From positions 310,001 to 374,000 of the forward strand of contig NW_024045136.1 of assembly GCF_012273895.1 (NCBI RefSeq): DNA of 64,000 bases, written 5' to 3'. Below the pieces are notes generated by a model that worked only from the letters and a program-made list of their open reading frames with translations, was not told where the DNA came from and searched no databases. This document shows, in pieces, positions 39,201 to 52,800 of the stretch. Origin of the DNA: Zerene cesonia. Lineage: Eukaryota; Arthropoda; Insecta; Lepidoptera; Pieridae. Positions within the stretch are counted from its first letter, which is position 1. Every line of letters starts with the position of its first letter. A program made the position numbers and the translations under genes.

Positions 39201-40793
39201 CATTGAATTTTATAAAATAGTGCGGAATGTCTCAGGTTCTGCACGCGTCAATAAAATCTATTATTATTTTAATCAGTAAGTATTATAAAACAAACAGAGA
39301 AACAGAGAAAAAAAAACAGAGAGAGACATACATGTAAATAGTTTAATCAATATGATAAACGTATAATAAACAGTCAGGCCCAGTTCTTGTACCGAATAGC
39401 AATATAACGAATATAATACAAATAAAAATCTATATATCTGATAGAAGATGAATCACCCAATAACTAAAAATTCATTTATTTCAACAACTCCCAACATCGA
39501 ACCCCGTACTTAATTCAAGAGACACCAACCACTGCGCCGCTGCTAAAAAAAACAAAATATAATCGCGTAGGTTGGCAGCCCTGTGTCATGTTCATAAATA
39601 ATTACTGAACGGAAAAGGGAAGGCCGTGGAGCTGCCTTCGAGTTTATTTATACAAAAAATGTATATTTAAAACTGCGAAACACCAAACAATAAAGTCAAT
39701 AGTAATTTCAGTTGAGCAAACATATCAATTAAACATCGCAGATGTTTTGTGCGCATATAAGGTGATGAGAATGGAATGCTAGAGAACGGATGGACTGAAA
39801 ATAATGATATGTAAACGCTAAACGCACGACGAATACAGGTATCAAACGTTGCCGCGTGCAAAGAACCAAACGGAATTTCCTTTACGGCCGTGTATTTATT
39901 TTGTGTTGTAATAATTTAAAATAACTCGCTCGAAAACCTCGCAAATCGTTATTCGAACCGCTCTTTGTTTCTTTCCTTCTTATGTCAAATAACTTTGAAG
40001 CGAGAGAGACAAAACATTGCAAAAACTAACAAATAGTGCTGCGTTAAGAAGGTTCCCGAAGTTTTCTGCTTTCCGAACCGGTGGTAAATGTTGGAACTAT
40101 GTTATTACGATGCAAAAGACCTTCTATAAGAAGTTTAATTCAATATATAAATGTTTGATTTTTCTGGTATTTCTAAAGGAAATTGTCAAACCCTCCCTTT
40201 TTTAATGTGGATTTAATGATTAACACATTCAGACATGAATAAAAATGCTATGCCAAAGCAAAGCCTACTTCCTACTAATATTATAAATGCGAAAGTTTGC
40301 GAGGATGGATGTATGTGTATGTGTGTGTTTACTACTCTTTCACGCAAAAACTACTGAACCGATTGCAATGAAATTTGGTACGTAGACAGCTGGACAGCTG
40401 CAATAGCACATAGACACTTTTTATCCCGATGTGCCTACGGAATACAGACTTACGCGGGTGCAACCGCAGGGCGCATCTAGTTTTCCCATAACGTTTTATA
40501 CCATATAAATATTTTTGACAAAAATCTAAACCGCCGCCAAAATTGTCAGAACTAGACCTAATTTAAATGAGACTACATGCGAGGCACCAGCATTCAAATA
40601 ACAATAAGAATCACCAAAATCAGTTCTTCCAGTAAAAAGTGATAAGGTGACGAAACCCGAACAATACAGTCGAATTGATAGCCTCCACCTTTTTGAAGTC
40701 GGTTGAAAAGTCATAGATTGCGAAACACTTGAAGCTGATATAAGTCAATCATATTATATAACAAGATAGAAACGATTTTTTCCAATACATATA

Positions 40794-40832
<39 letters not shown>

Positions 40833-43800
40833 TTAATTATGTAAACCTATTGTCTTGAAATAAGATGTAGATAATTTTTTTTACAATCGATATGATAATA
40901 CGAATTTAATATTAATAATTATATTGATAACTGATAAACAATATTACGTAGTGAGGTAAGGTTATCAACCGACTTCAAAAAAAGTAGGAGGTTATCAAAT
41001 CAACGTTATTTATTTATTTATTTATTTCTTTTTTGGTTACCTCATAACTTTTTACTGGGTGAACTTATTTTGATGATTCTTTTTTTATTTGAAAGCTTAT
41101 GTCTGCCATGTGGTCATTGGAAGTCTGTCTGGTTGTGACAATTTGAGCGGTTTAAATTTATTGCGAAATGATTATTCTACTATTACTGAATAGTTTATTA
41201 ACGTTATATACATTAAAATTATTTTTTAACAAAAATCATCGCATTTCTACACAAATATTACAAAGAGTAAGAATTCGTATTTTTGTTTGTTTGTAATGGA
41301 TAAACTCAAAAACCACTGGACCGTTTTAAAAATTCCTTCCCCATAAGGCAGCTGCAACTGCACTGAGTGACATAGGCTATACATGTACCACGGGCGAAGC
41401 CGGGGCGAATAACTGGTCTTATATAATAACTAGTCGCGTCCAATGACTTTACTCCTCTTTCCACAGTCGTCGTAGAAACGAAACAAACCGACGGACGCAA
41501 GTTACTTAATTGCCTTATAACAAGATGTGAATTAAATGATTATAAAACGAAGGTATAGAATAATTTCCCGCTAAATCAATTCAAAAATCAACTATCGGGA
41601 AACGCTGTGTCGCTTATCTGTGCGAACATTAAAAAAAAGGTATACGTTTTGTTCGCCTCACAAAATGTCATTATTATTACTATAGAGTACAATCGCGGTG
41701 GAAAGTTTCTACCCGACCGCAACAGAAGGGGTACTGTTATTCGAGCGTACGTATGTGACTGTGTTCTCTCTCTCGGACTCGTTCAGCTTGCTTGACGAAC
41801 AAACATCCAAACAAACAAACGTTCACATTTATAACATCAGTGTGATAATTGATTCAATGATGTACCATACAATGTCCTTAAATTATATCAGAGACTATTG
41901 TATATAACACATGCGCCTTGGTTTTGTTGCATTTTTTGTTTTTTCGTAACATTATATACATAAACATATTATGTTTATTTTAATCAACAACAATGAACCA
42001 AGGCATAATAAGGGCAATATTAATCATAGACAAATACCACAAAGTGTAATAATATGTAATCTTGCTTCTGATATAAATATCTCTATGCTAGCGATAAGGC
42101 CGCATCACGTGCTCGACTGTGCCGTACAAATGTGCACCGCGGCCCTCCTCGTTTTTTGAAGTAACCGACTTCAAAAAGAAAAATAAATAATAAAAAAAGT
42201 ATTTGCCAATGCGAAAATACTAAACATAAGTGTGTAAGTTATATTAAACTACAATATCATTTACTAGGGGTCCGTCCCAGCTTCGTCCTTTGTACATATA
42301 TAGCCTATAGCCTTCCTAAAGAAATGGGCTATCTAGCACTGCTGCAAGAATTTTTCAAATCGGACAGTAGTTTTTGAGATTAGTGCATTCAAACAAACAA
42401 ACAAAACCCCTCAGCTTTATAATATTAGTATAGATAAGTCAATTTATGTTTACTATCCGTATTAAAATAATAATGGGAAATATTAAACACGAAACGTTCT
42501 ATAGTTTGGATTTTTCTTTTTACTATATATACACTAAATCGCACTTATATGCAAACAAACAAACAAAAATTAATATTAAAATAAAAAAATCTTACACTTT
42601 TCGTCACAAGTGTACTGAAACGGCAGTTATCAGTTATTTACGGAGAGTGAACCCGCGATAAGATAGCCGAATACCTAGATCCGAACCAATCGTAAATAGG
42701 ACGAGACTTTTCGATATTTAACCGATTTTTAAAAAATGATAACACGCCCGAAGAGTTTTTGTCAATCCCCCACTGCTATTATACATGCGAAAGTATATGT
42801 TCTTTCTATCAGTCTGTCTGTTTCTCCCAATTCCGGTTCCGTTCCCGTGGGATTTCCGGGATAAAAGCTATTCATACATACGTCCTTTCTTAGTTCACAA
42901 ACTACTTTTGTACCAAATATCATCCAAATTAGTTTAGACGAGAAATGATAGACGGACAGACATCTCGACATACGGAGCTATTGTCGCATTTAAAATACTA
43001 CACATTAAGTATCATTAAAATATATTATTAAAAGAATCATCTTATAATTTCTTTTTCTTAATTTCGTTCGAATTTAAAACTGCTTCACTTAAATTATTTA
43101 TTTATTTATTGATGCTTTATTGCTCTAGATAGAATCACAAATTTGTAAGGATGTATGTGTGTGTGTGTTTGTTGCTCTTTCACGCAAAAACTACTGAACC
43201 GATTGCAATGAAATTTGGTTGGTACGTAGATAACTGGACAACTGGAATAACATAAAAGCTACTTTATCCCGATATACTAACGAGGTACGGACTTTTGAGG
43301 GTGAAACCGCGGGGCGCAGCTAGCATTTATATATAATCGATCTCAATTGGCCATAATCACTTAACCCGCAAATACACAAGATTTCAACACGATATAAATT
43401 TGAATTTAAATAATTTAACTTAAGGTCGAGTATGTAAATTAAAAAAAAATAAACAATAACAGCTCCATGCCAGTTCCTGTGTTAAAATCCTCATGTAGCC
43501 AACGCGACGTGGCATTGTACAGCGCGATTGAATCGCTTTGATATTTATAAATGTTTGAATAAATTACTACTCCTCTTAGTTATCAAACATTTTACTAACA
43601 TGGTCAAATAAATATGATCTGATAATTTGTTGTCTCAGTGAGAATCGATGATGTTATAAATTTTTATACAAAGATTACCTTTTTTTCATAGAAACACAAT
43701 AATAAACTTATTGAGGCTAATTCACAGTACGAAGTAAATGTCCTAATATGTGCTCTCATCTAATGACGTTCTTGTCTTAATTTGTAAATTTGTTAGTACG

Positions 43801-46800
43801 CAAAATTAAATGAATAATTTTAAAATTAGTAACTAACGTCATTGGAATTCCACTTCTATGTTACCACTTCATGAAAGAAAGAAAGAAAGAAAGAAAGAAA
43901 GAAAATATGTTTATTATGACACATACAGGTAAATATAACAAAGTAATAAATATGGTTAAAATATATATGTGCCTTAATTAGGCCCGCCACTCAGCGTACT
44001 GACACTGATTTTCAGTGGATGCCTTATGCCTTATTGACAGCGGATGTGTTCATGCTCAAACTATTAAATTTATGAATGTTTTGTTAAATATAATACATGT
44101 ATATTTATAATACGTGTGTAAATAATAATAATGATATACAATATTTATAAATGCACATATAGTTGAATATACATAATATTTACATATAGATAGAATATAT
44201 TTTTAATAATTAAGATACAAACAATATAAGATATCATGAATACATACCTACTTATTATATAATATACTAAGGGGAGGGGGAGGTTAAGACTGTTGGCGCT
44301 TTTGAAAGTCCAGAAGATATAACTTAAGTTTATTTTTAAAAGTGTATAAACTTTATGTAGTATGCAGCTTGCATTTCATATTATACATTAATTTTCCCTT
44401 AGAGTCTTTTGATACCACGTTTAAAAATAAATAACATTTTAAATTGAAAGCTTCCACATTATAGTTCGATATCTCACAATGCAAATCTCACATCACGGCA
44501 AAGCATCGTAAATCTCAAAAGCTTTAAATACGAAACAAATAAATTATTTTTTTATTATACATTTAACGCCATTAAAAGTAATAATCAAAATATCAAAACG
44601 ATTCCACCGCAGTACCAAATCCCATAACGTACTAGAAAATTACTCTAGAAGACGTGCGGGGGAATTTCACCGTTATTGCTACCAGATAAGGATCAATTCT
44701 CCTTGCTTCCTATAGTTGGGGTTGTGTGTGGTTCGAATGGTGAGTGTTCTATTTTTAAATATTTTCGATTTTTAAAAACACGTCTTATTATTTTTTGCCA
44801 CCATTTTTTACGACTCGTTATATTAAAGAATAGATGATTTTATTAAACAAACATATTAATATTCATATAAACAGAAATTTACATGTCTTTTATATGAATA
44901 TTGCATTATAGTCTTTATGGTGCAGAATATAAAGTTCAATAACACAGTTTGTCAGTATCAAACCAATTACGACTGATATAATTTCCCAACTAGAGCCTTT
45001 TATAGTAATACACCTAAAATGGATTGCCGAAAATACACATCAAAAGAAACGAAAACGCTTCAGCTCATCAAAAACCTTAACATAAAAATCGCTAAATCCT
45101 ATGAATCGAACCGTAACAACAGTAATTTCATCCATGAAATAGTTGGCGTTACCAAATAGGGATTAGAGCGAGATGGCGCTACGGGCGAGAGCGGGATGCG
45201 AGACCGACTGATTTTCGACATTTTGAACGGTTTGTTTAAATTTTTTTTTTCGTCACTTCGCACAGATAAACTACAGCATAAAAATGATTTTCTGTCCCCG
45301 TTTAAATTTCGTAGTGTAATTGCTGGACCAATGTTGATGTGGTTTAAACATTTCAAATATTATATATATACAACATAAAATAATATTATTCATTTATATT
45401 GAATATTTTTTAAAAAACGCTATATTTTTATTGTTAATATAATACAAGTACAGAGTTTCAAGGTTCGTTTCCCCACTTTTATTATGAGCAGAGCAATTCT
45501 CAACTGCAACTTGCCTCCATGGCGTGAATTCAGACGTTGTATGTCTAAACGGCAAAACTTATTTGGATAAAATGTTACTGATAGATAGATCTTGTTAAAT
45601 ATTATATATAAATACAAATATTACAAAAACAAAAGATATAATACAATAAAAAACATTTTTTCAACATAATTAACTTGCACGTGTGTCCACTGTAAAGACG
45701 TTTTCTACAATTACTATATATACGTATTTTATTATTTGTTTTATTTATTTATTTTTTCATGTTTTTTTTTCATTCCAGTACTTTCTTTTTTGTATTCATC
45801 TCGAGTTGTATAAAACATTCATTGAAATTTACACTTTATTCCGTGGCAGTAGCGTTCAAAGTATTTAATATTTATATATTTATATACGCGTAGGCAGAAT
45901 TTTACATCTAACAAAACACTATGTAATTTAGTGTTCTTTCTCTCTCTCTCTCTCTCACTTCTCTCAAAAAACCTAGAAATCCTAGAATCATCTCTCCCTC
46001 AAATAGCCCTAAGCTGCACCCACCTGACCATGCTGCCCCCTTCCATCCGGGGTGTTCTCGGGGAGGAAGTACAACCGCAGCGAGACCAGGGTCTGGTCGG
46101 AGACGCGGTCCGTCCAGAGCAGCTGCAGTTCCCCTGAGGAGAAAAAAATTCAATACTAAGATTTCGATTACATAAAAAAATATAGCAATACCACAGACCC
46201 TTTGACTGGGTGAACCGATACGGATGATTACTATATTCATTTGATAGCTGCTACCTTCCGTGGAGTCCCATTTAAATTTGGACCAGACCTAGATTCTGTC
46301 AATTTAGAAGGGTGACTGTTTAATTTTAATTTTTAGTTTTATAGCATTGAAATGCTTTATAAATGAGAAATTTTTGAAAGAATAGAAAAAATTTGATCAC
46401 GAGGCAGGATTCGAACCTGCGTATCTTGCCTAACCGTAGCAACGCCTAGCCTCTCGCAACCCGTTTTTTTTTTCTATTCTTTCAAAAATTTCTCATTTAT
46501 AAAGCATTTCAATGCTATAAAACTAAAAATTAAATTTAACAAAGGCCGCGTTCCATCGATACAATATTGTAATCATTGAAATAATGTTTCGTATTGGTTG
46601 TGATGGTTCTTAATCATCTCAATAGATGGCGTGGGGTGCCCCTTAGGCACATGAAACCGAAAGAGTAGAAGAAATTCGATTACTGTGGCAGGATCACGGG
46701 TGGCCGAGAGGCTAGGCGTTGCTACGGTTAGGCAAGATACGCAGGTTCGAATCCTGCCTCGTGATCAAATTTTTTCTATTCTTTCAAAAATTTCTCAGGG

Positions 46801-49800
46801 TGACTGTTTGTTTAAAATAATAACAAGTCTCTTTCACACTCGCGCGCAAAACAGTGCATCTTGCTCGTCTACTCCTGTCAGGAGTACCTGACCTTCATAC
46901 CGTGGATATCCGTGAGACGATCACTAATGAACGAAAGAGGTCAGGCTGGAGGTTCTTTAAAAATCTAGGAAAGCTTTTAAGTTCCAGCTCGACCATTCAC
47001 TGATGGCCTAAATCCAGCGGCTCCCGTCCTTGCCCTCCTCCCTTCTTCTACTCGGATCAGGAAGGTCATACGTCCACCTTGTAGGAAGTCGTTCCACGCT
47101 TCGTCGCCCAGTACGTGGTCTCCACTGTAGAACCTTTCTGCCAAACGGCCATCTGTTCCAACTAGCCATCTGCCCTGAGCATTTCCACTTCCACATGCCA
47201 ATCCGGTGAGCTGTCGGTGGCTTGGTTCTCCTAAGGATTCCCTCATCCCAATTCGATGTTATACGTAAACTCCGAGGATACCCTGTCCATAGCTCATTCG
47301 TTGGTCTATAGATATCTAGAACTAGAACATAGACAAACATAGGTCGGTACTCACCAATGGACACCAGCTCTGAATCCTGCCATATCCTGACGAAGAAGAA
47401 ATCACCGATGGCTATGATCCTCTCCAGAGGTCCCGTCAGCCTCAGCGCCTTGTAGAACGTGTACTGGCCATGCTGTCCACATGGGGCGCCCACCAGCTGC
47501 CGAACAACATAATTTGTGAGCAGAATCCTACTATCCTATCCTACTAATGTTATAAATGCGAACGTTTGTAAGGATGCGTGTGTGTTTGTTGCTCTTTCAC
47601 GCAAAAACTATTCAACCGATTGCAATGAAATATGGTACGTAGACAGCTGGACAACTGGAGACTTTTTTTCTGGGTGAACACATATTGATAATTATTTTTA
47701 AATTTGATAGTCCATTTAAATTTGGTCTAGTTTCGACAATTTGCGGGCGATTTAGTTTTTTTGTTAACAACAACTATTTCATAACGCCAACTTCGTGATT
47801 CTCAAAAAAAAAATCATTTATTTATTGGTTTAAAATTATCTATCTACCATTTATGTATTAAATTAATTAAATTAATAATAAAGTAATATTAAAAATACTG
47901 AACCAATTTCGATACAATTCGATCCGATGTCAACTAGCATCACGCTTCCAGGAACAACTTCACAAACAAACAAACAAACAAACAAAAAACAATATAACAA
48001 CCATAGTCGGCCTCTATATTACAATTCGATCGAATAATTTTCATCTGTATTTAAACGAAACTTTAATTCGCAAACCGTTTAAAATTTTCGGGTGTATGCA
48101 TGTGCAAACACATTAACACACATTATACGATTTAGTGTTAATAATTTAGTGCGTATGTGAACGCGGCCTACAGGCAATCCAAACTGCGGATGTGGCCATT
48201 TTGTGAAGTACCGTCAGCAAAAACAAAAAAGCCTATTCAATAAAAAATACCCATTTCCATATGTATCGTATTTGAATGATATAAAAGTAAAATCATACTA
48301 CTATAATCCTACTAATACTATAAATGCGAAAGTTTGTAAGGATGTGTGTGTGTTTGTTGCTCTTTCACACAAAAACTACTGAACCGATTGCAATGAAATT
48401 TAGTACGTAGGCAGTTGGACAACTGGAATAACATATAGGCAACTTTTTATCCCGATATTCCAGCGGGATACGGACTTACGCGGGTGAAACCGCGGGGCAC
48501 AGCTAGTTAAATATAATAGAGATGAATATAAAAAATTCTTAAAAACGTTGGCCCAGATTCAATGTAAATAAATAAAGTATTATACTTAGCGTTTTCTTGT
48601 GTTTGATTTCTTAAAAAAACTCTAATTAATTTTTTCGTAGTCCCGGCAAAACGGTCCAACCACAACAAGCACACAGACAGATATGTAAAGAATAAATAGT
48701 TAAAAATAATGAAAATGATATGTGAAATTAATGACTTTTTAACGGATTTTAAACGCGATTTGTTCTGTCTCCCCGTGACCGCGCTCGCTGTAAAGTGTTC
48801 GAGACGTTGGGTTCATAACATAATGAATAAATCGCGTTTAAAATCCGTTAAAACGTCTTGAAATTCTCAATGATGTAAATGTTCCAATTTCGAAACGAAT
48901 TCAAGTATCTTTTTTATCGTAACTTATTTCCTTATTTGTATACTTAATTAAGTTATTCCAAGGTCAACAATAGACAGTCATTAGCGCTTAAACAAGTTAT
49001 AATTATATGAAAATAAACGTTTGTGTTAAAATAAATAATAAAATATCTATGTATATAACATACTAGCTACGGACTTATGTGGTTTCACCCGCGTAAGTCC
49101 GTATCCCGTAGGAATACCGGGATGAAAAGTTGCCTATATGTTATTCCAGTTGTCCAGCTGTCTACGTACCAAATTTCATTGCAATCGGTTGAGCAGTTTT
49201 TGCGTAAAAGAGTAAAAAACACACACACATCCTTACAAACTTTTGCATTTATAATATTAGTGGGATAATTAGACTAGACCAAATATAATATAGATAATTA
49301 GACTATATTATTTTTATTGTGGTAGTCGAGCACGCTTCGGCACGAATTGGGCCAGCTCGCACCGGGGAAGTACCACACCCCCACAGAAAACCGGCGTGAA
49401 ATAGTGGCATGCCACTGTGTTTCGTGCGGTGAGTGGGGGAGCCGGAGGCCCGTTTCCTTTTCCTCACCCGTCCCAGTCCATTCCTTCTTTCCAGTCTTCA
49501 GTCCTTTCCTTTTCCCTTACCCCATAAAAGCGAGCAGCACATTCGTAGAGGCACTACCGCTGCGAATGTTTATGGGCGGTGGTGATCGCTTACCATCAGG
49601 CGAACCATCAGCTCAGTTGCCCGCTATGACATAAAGAAAAATATAGAGATTATTCATACACATTCTCCAATATTCCCATATTATTATTCAAATAAAAAAA
49701 AATAATAAATAAATGCAATTGTTTTGCTGTCGCTACCCAACTCGGCCTCTGAATCAATAAGTATAAAATTGAAACCGCCCCGGGTAGATAGTGAGCGTGC

Positions 49801-52800
49801 GAGCGAGACGGCGATACATAAAGCCGGCGGCACACTGGCGCACACTTGCGGTGCTGCGATTTGCTGTTTCGATACGAACACTAGAAGTCATCATCATCAG
49901 CCCATATATGTTCCCACTGCTGGGACACAGGCCTCCAATGAGAGTTCAGACCGTAATCCACCACGCTGGCCAAGTGCGGGTTGGCAGATGTCATATGTCG
50001 TCGAACTTTTGATTCTCGGACATGCCGGTTTCCTCACGATGTTTTCCTTCACCGTTTTAAGCAGTGGTGATGTTATCCACATGTGCAGATAAATGGAAAA
50101 ATCAATTTATTTCCTGCACGCTCGGTCGGTCTCGAACCCCGACTTATCGCTTTTGAAGTCCGAGTTTCTCACCACTGAGCCACCACTGCGTTTTGACACG
50201 TGAAGTAATATCGATTTAAAAATGAAACGACTATATCAACGAGTCGATTTTCCGGCTTCGTATTCAATATTCTGTGTGCGAAGCGAGCACGCTTCGGCAC
50301 GAATTGGGCCAGCTCGCATCGGGGAAGCACCACACCCCCACAGAAGACCGGCGTGAAACAGTACCGTGCTACTGTGTCTCGTTCGCTGTGTGGGTGAGCT
50401 GAAGGCCCGTGTCCTTTTCCTTACCCTACCCAGTCCTTTCCTTTATTCATCTCGTCAATCCTTTTATTTGTTTATTTGTAATGGATGAACTCAAAAACTA
50501 TTGGACCGATTGAAAAAATTCTTTCCCCATTAGAAAGCTGTAACTTCGCTGAGTGACATAGGCTATATATGTAGCACGGGCGAAGCCGGGCCGAACAGCT
50601 GGTCTCACACATTATAAAGCTATTTCTATATTAAGTGAAGTCCCGTGTCCCCTAGTGGGGTATGGGGCAAATGATGTACATATGTTTCACTGATCGATTT
50701 TCTTTAGGGACAAGTAGGTGATCAGCCTTCTGTATCCTGCCAGACCGAGACATTTTCTTTTTTTTTTTGTGCGTCCCCACCGGGAATTGAACCCAGGACC
50801 CCTCGGTTCTACGCTCACGCGTTAACCACTGTACCAAGGAGGCGGTCAATATTTCTATATGATATCGGAAAATGTTCGAAAATTAATTAAATACACGACA
50901 GCCAGTGTGCGCGCACCTTTAGCGTTCATTATTCAAGATATGAGTCAGATAAAAAGGATTTGAGCGTAGTGGCGACTAAGCTTTTTTAGGGTTACCCCCC
51001 ACCATTACTAGGACTTGGCTGTGCGTCCGTCCGTCTGTCTGTCTGTCTGTCTGTACGTCCGATAGATAGATGGAGAGTAGCAATTTTTAGACATGATGCA
51101 TTTCTGTTGTTGCCATAACGACGAATGAGATTAAATCAATCGATATTAAAATATATCTTAATTTAGTTTATTATAAACTAGCTTTCCGCCCGCGGCTTCG
51201 CCCGCGCAGAATTCGGTTATATCGCTTTCATCTCCCTATTTCAACTCCTACCATTTTTTTCGCGATAAAAATCATCCTGAGTCCTTTCCCAAGTTCAGTT
51301 CTACCTTCATACCAAATTACATCAAAATTGGTTCAGTGGTTTAGGCGTGAAAGCGTAACAGACAGACAGACAGACAGAGTTACTTTGGCATTTATAATAT
51401 TAGTAGAGATTCGATACTAACTGTCCGTCTGTGTTACGTCGTCGTACCTACTGCTAAACGGATTTCGATGCTTCTTTATTTATGGATAGATGCGCATTTG
51501 TAAAACGATCAACGGTAATTGTACAGAAAATGGCAATTTGTATATTGCCTATCGGCTATCAAACAAAAAATGCTAAACCTATTTCGATGAAACTTTGCCA
51601 CCTGTACAAGTTACTTATACAGCAGACTACCTCCGTACAAATAACCCATTAAATATTAATTTTTATATTGAAAACCTATTTATAAAGTACTAGCGGACCG
51701 CCCTGGCTTCGCCCGTGGTATACGTCACATATATAGCCTATAGCCTTCCTCAATAAATGGCCTATCTAACACTGAAAGAATTTTTCAACTCGGACCAGTA
51801 GTTCCTGAGATTAGTGCGTTCAAACAAACAAACAAATTCTTCAGCTTTATAACATTAGTATAGACATTTATCTATAAATAAGAATGACCATACTGGCATC
51901 TCTCGCTATACAAGATCTTACCCCAGACTCGCTTGTTATTTGATGAATTGAACGTCTATGGGGTTTAAAAACTGTCTTTTCAATATATTTACAGTAATCA
52001 TCAGTGGTCAAAAACACACGGAGTTAAAAATCATCAAAATCCGTTCAGCCGTTCTTGCGTTTGAATCGGTGTTATAAATACGATCATCTTCATAATATTT
52101 CCATACAAAATAATAAGAAATTATTCTATATTATATAAAATCCCGGCGATCCTCATCAGAATAATAAGATAAACTCATGAAATCATTATTATATTATCCT
52201 ATGTCCTTTCACGAGATTGAATCTACCTTCATCACAAATTCCATCCGTATCGGTTCAGTTGTTTAGACATGACGTAGCGACAAACAGAATTACTTTCGCA
52301 TTTATTTAACAAATCTATATAAGTAAAAATAGATCGCCAATCGCTAGGCTAACAACGGCTCGGCTAAATCGGATAAAAATTTTATAAACGTTTTTTTTTG
52401 AGGCACGAAGAAAGTTCTTATGGAGAGAAAAACACCACGTGTGAGGCCGGGGCGGATCGCTACTCTACACTCATTTTAACTTTTGAATTTTTGTATGTTT
52501 GTAACGTTTTCACGCGAAAACCGCTAGCGCGATTTTAAAAACTACCTTCACCATTCGGCAGCTGTAACTTCACCCGAGTGACATAGGCTATATATTATGT
52601 ACCACGGGCGAAGCCGGGGCGAACCGCTAGTACTTATTAAAACTAATCTACCGAATGAGATATACAAAAAAAAAATACATAAAATCAAGAAATTAAGACC
52701 TCAGACCCCGAGATATTTAAGAAACATTAAAAAAAAACACAGTTTCCCCACTCAATATTGACACAAAAAGGAAAGCGCATTATGAATACACCCGTCCCCC

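Larger units (their letters stand above)
46322..46796. mobile_element. Inverted tRNA-like element with 13 bp target-site duplication
   Basis: A 475 bp insertion bounded by the exact direct repeat agggtgactgttt at 46309-46321 and 46797-46809. The left part holds a tRNA-like sequence on the minus strand. Two arms of more than 60 bp (46329-46391 and 46466-46532) are perfect reverse complements and flank it. The right part repeats the 12.1 kb element and ends with a plus-strand tRNA-like sequence. The inversion resembles twin priming in retrotransposition. The class is not established. Confidence 0.7.

Noticed and set aside
49724..50092. 122-codon plus-strand frame
   Set aside because: Lies mostly over the antisense strand of SINE-2; related sequence at 29.8 kb has a broken frame.
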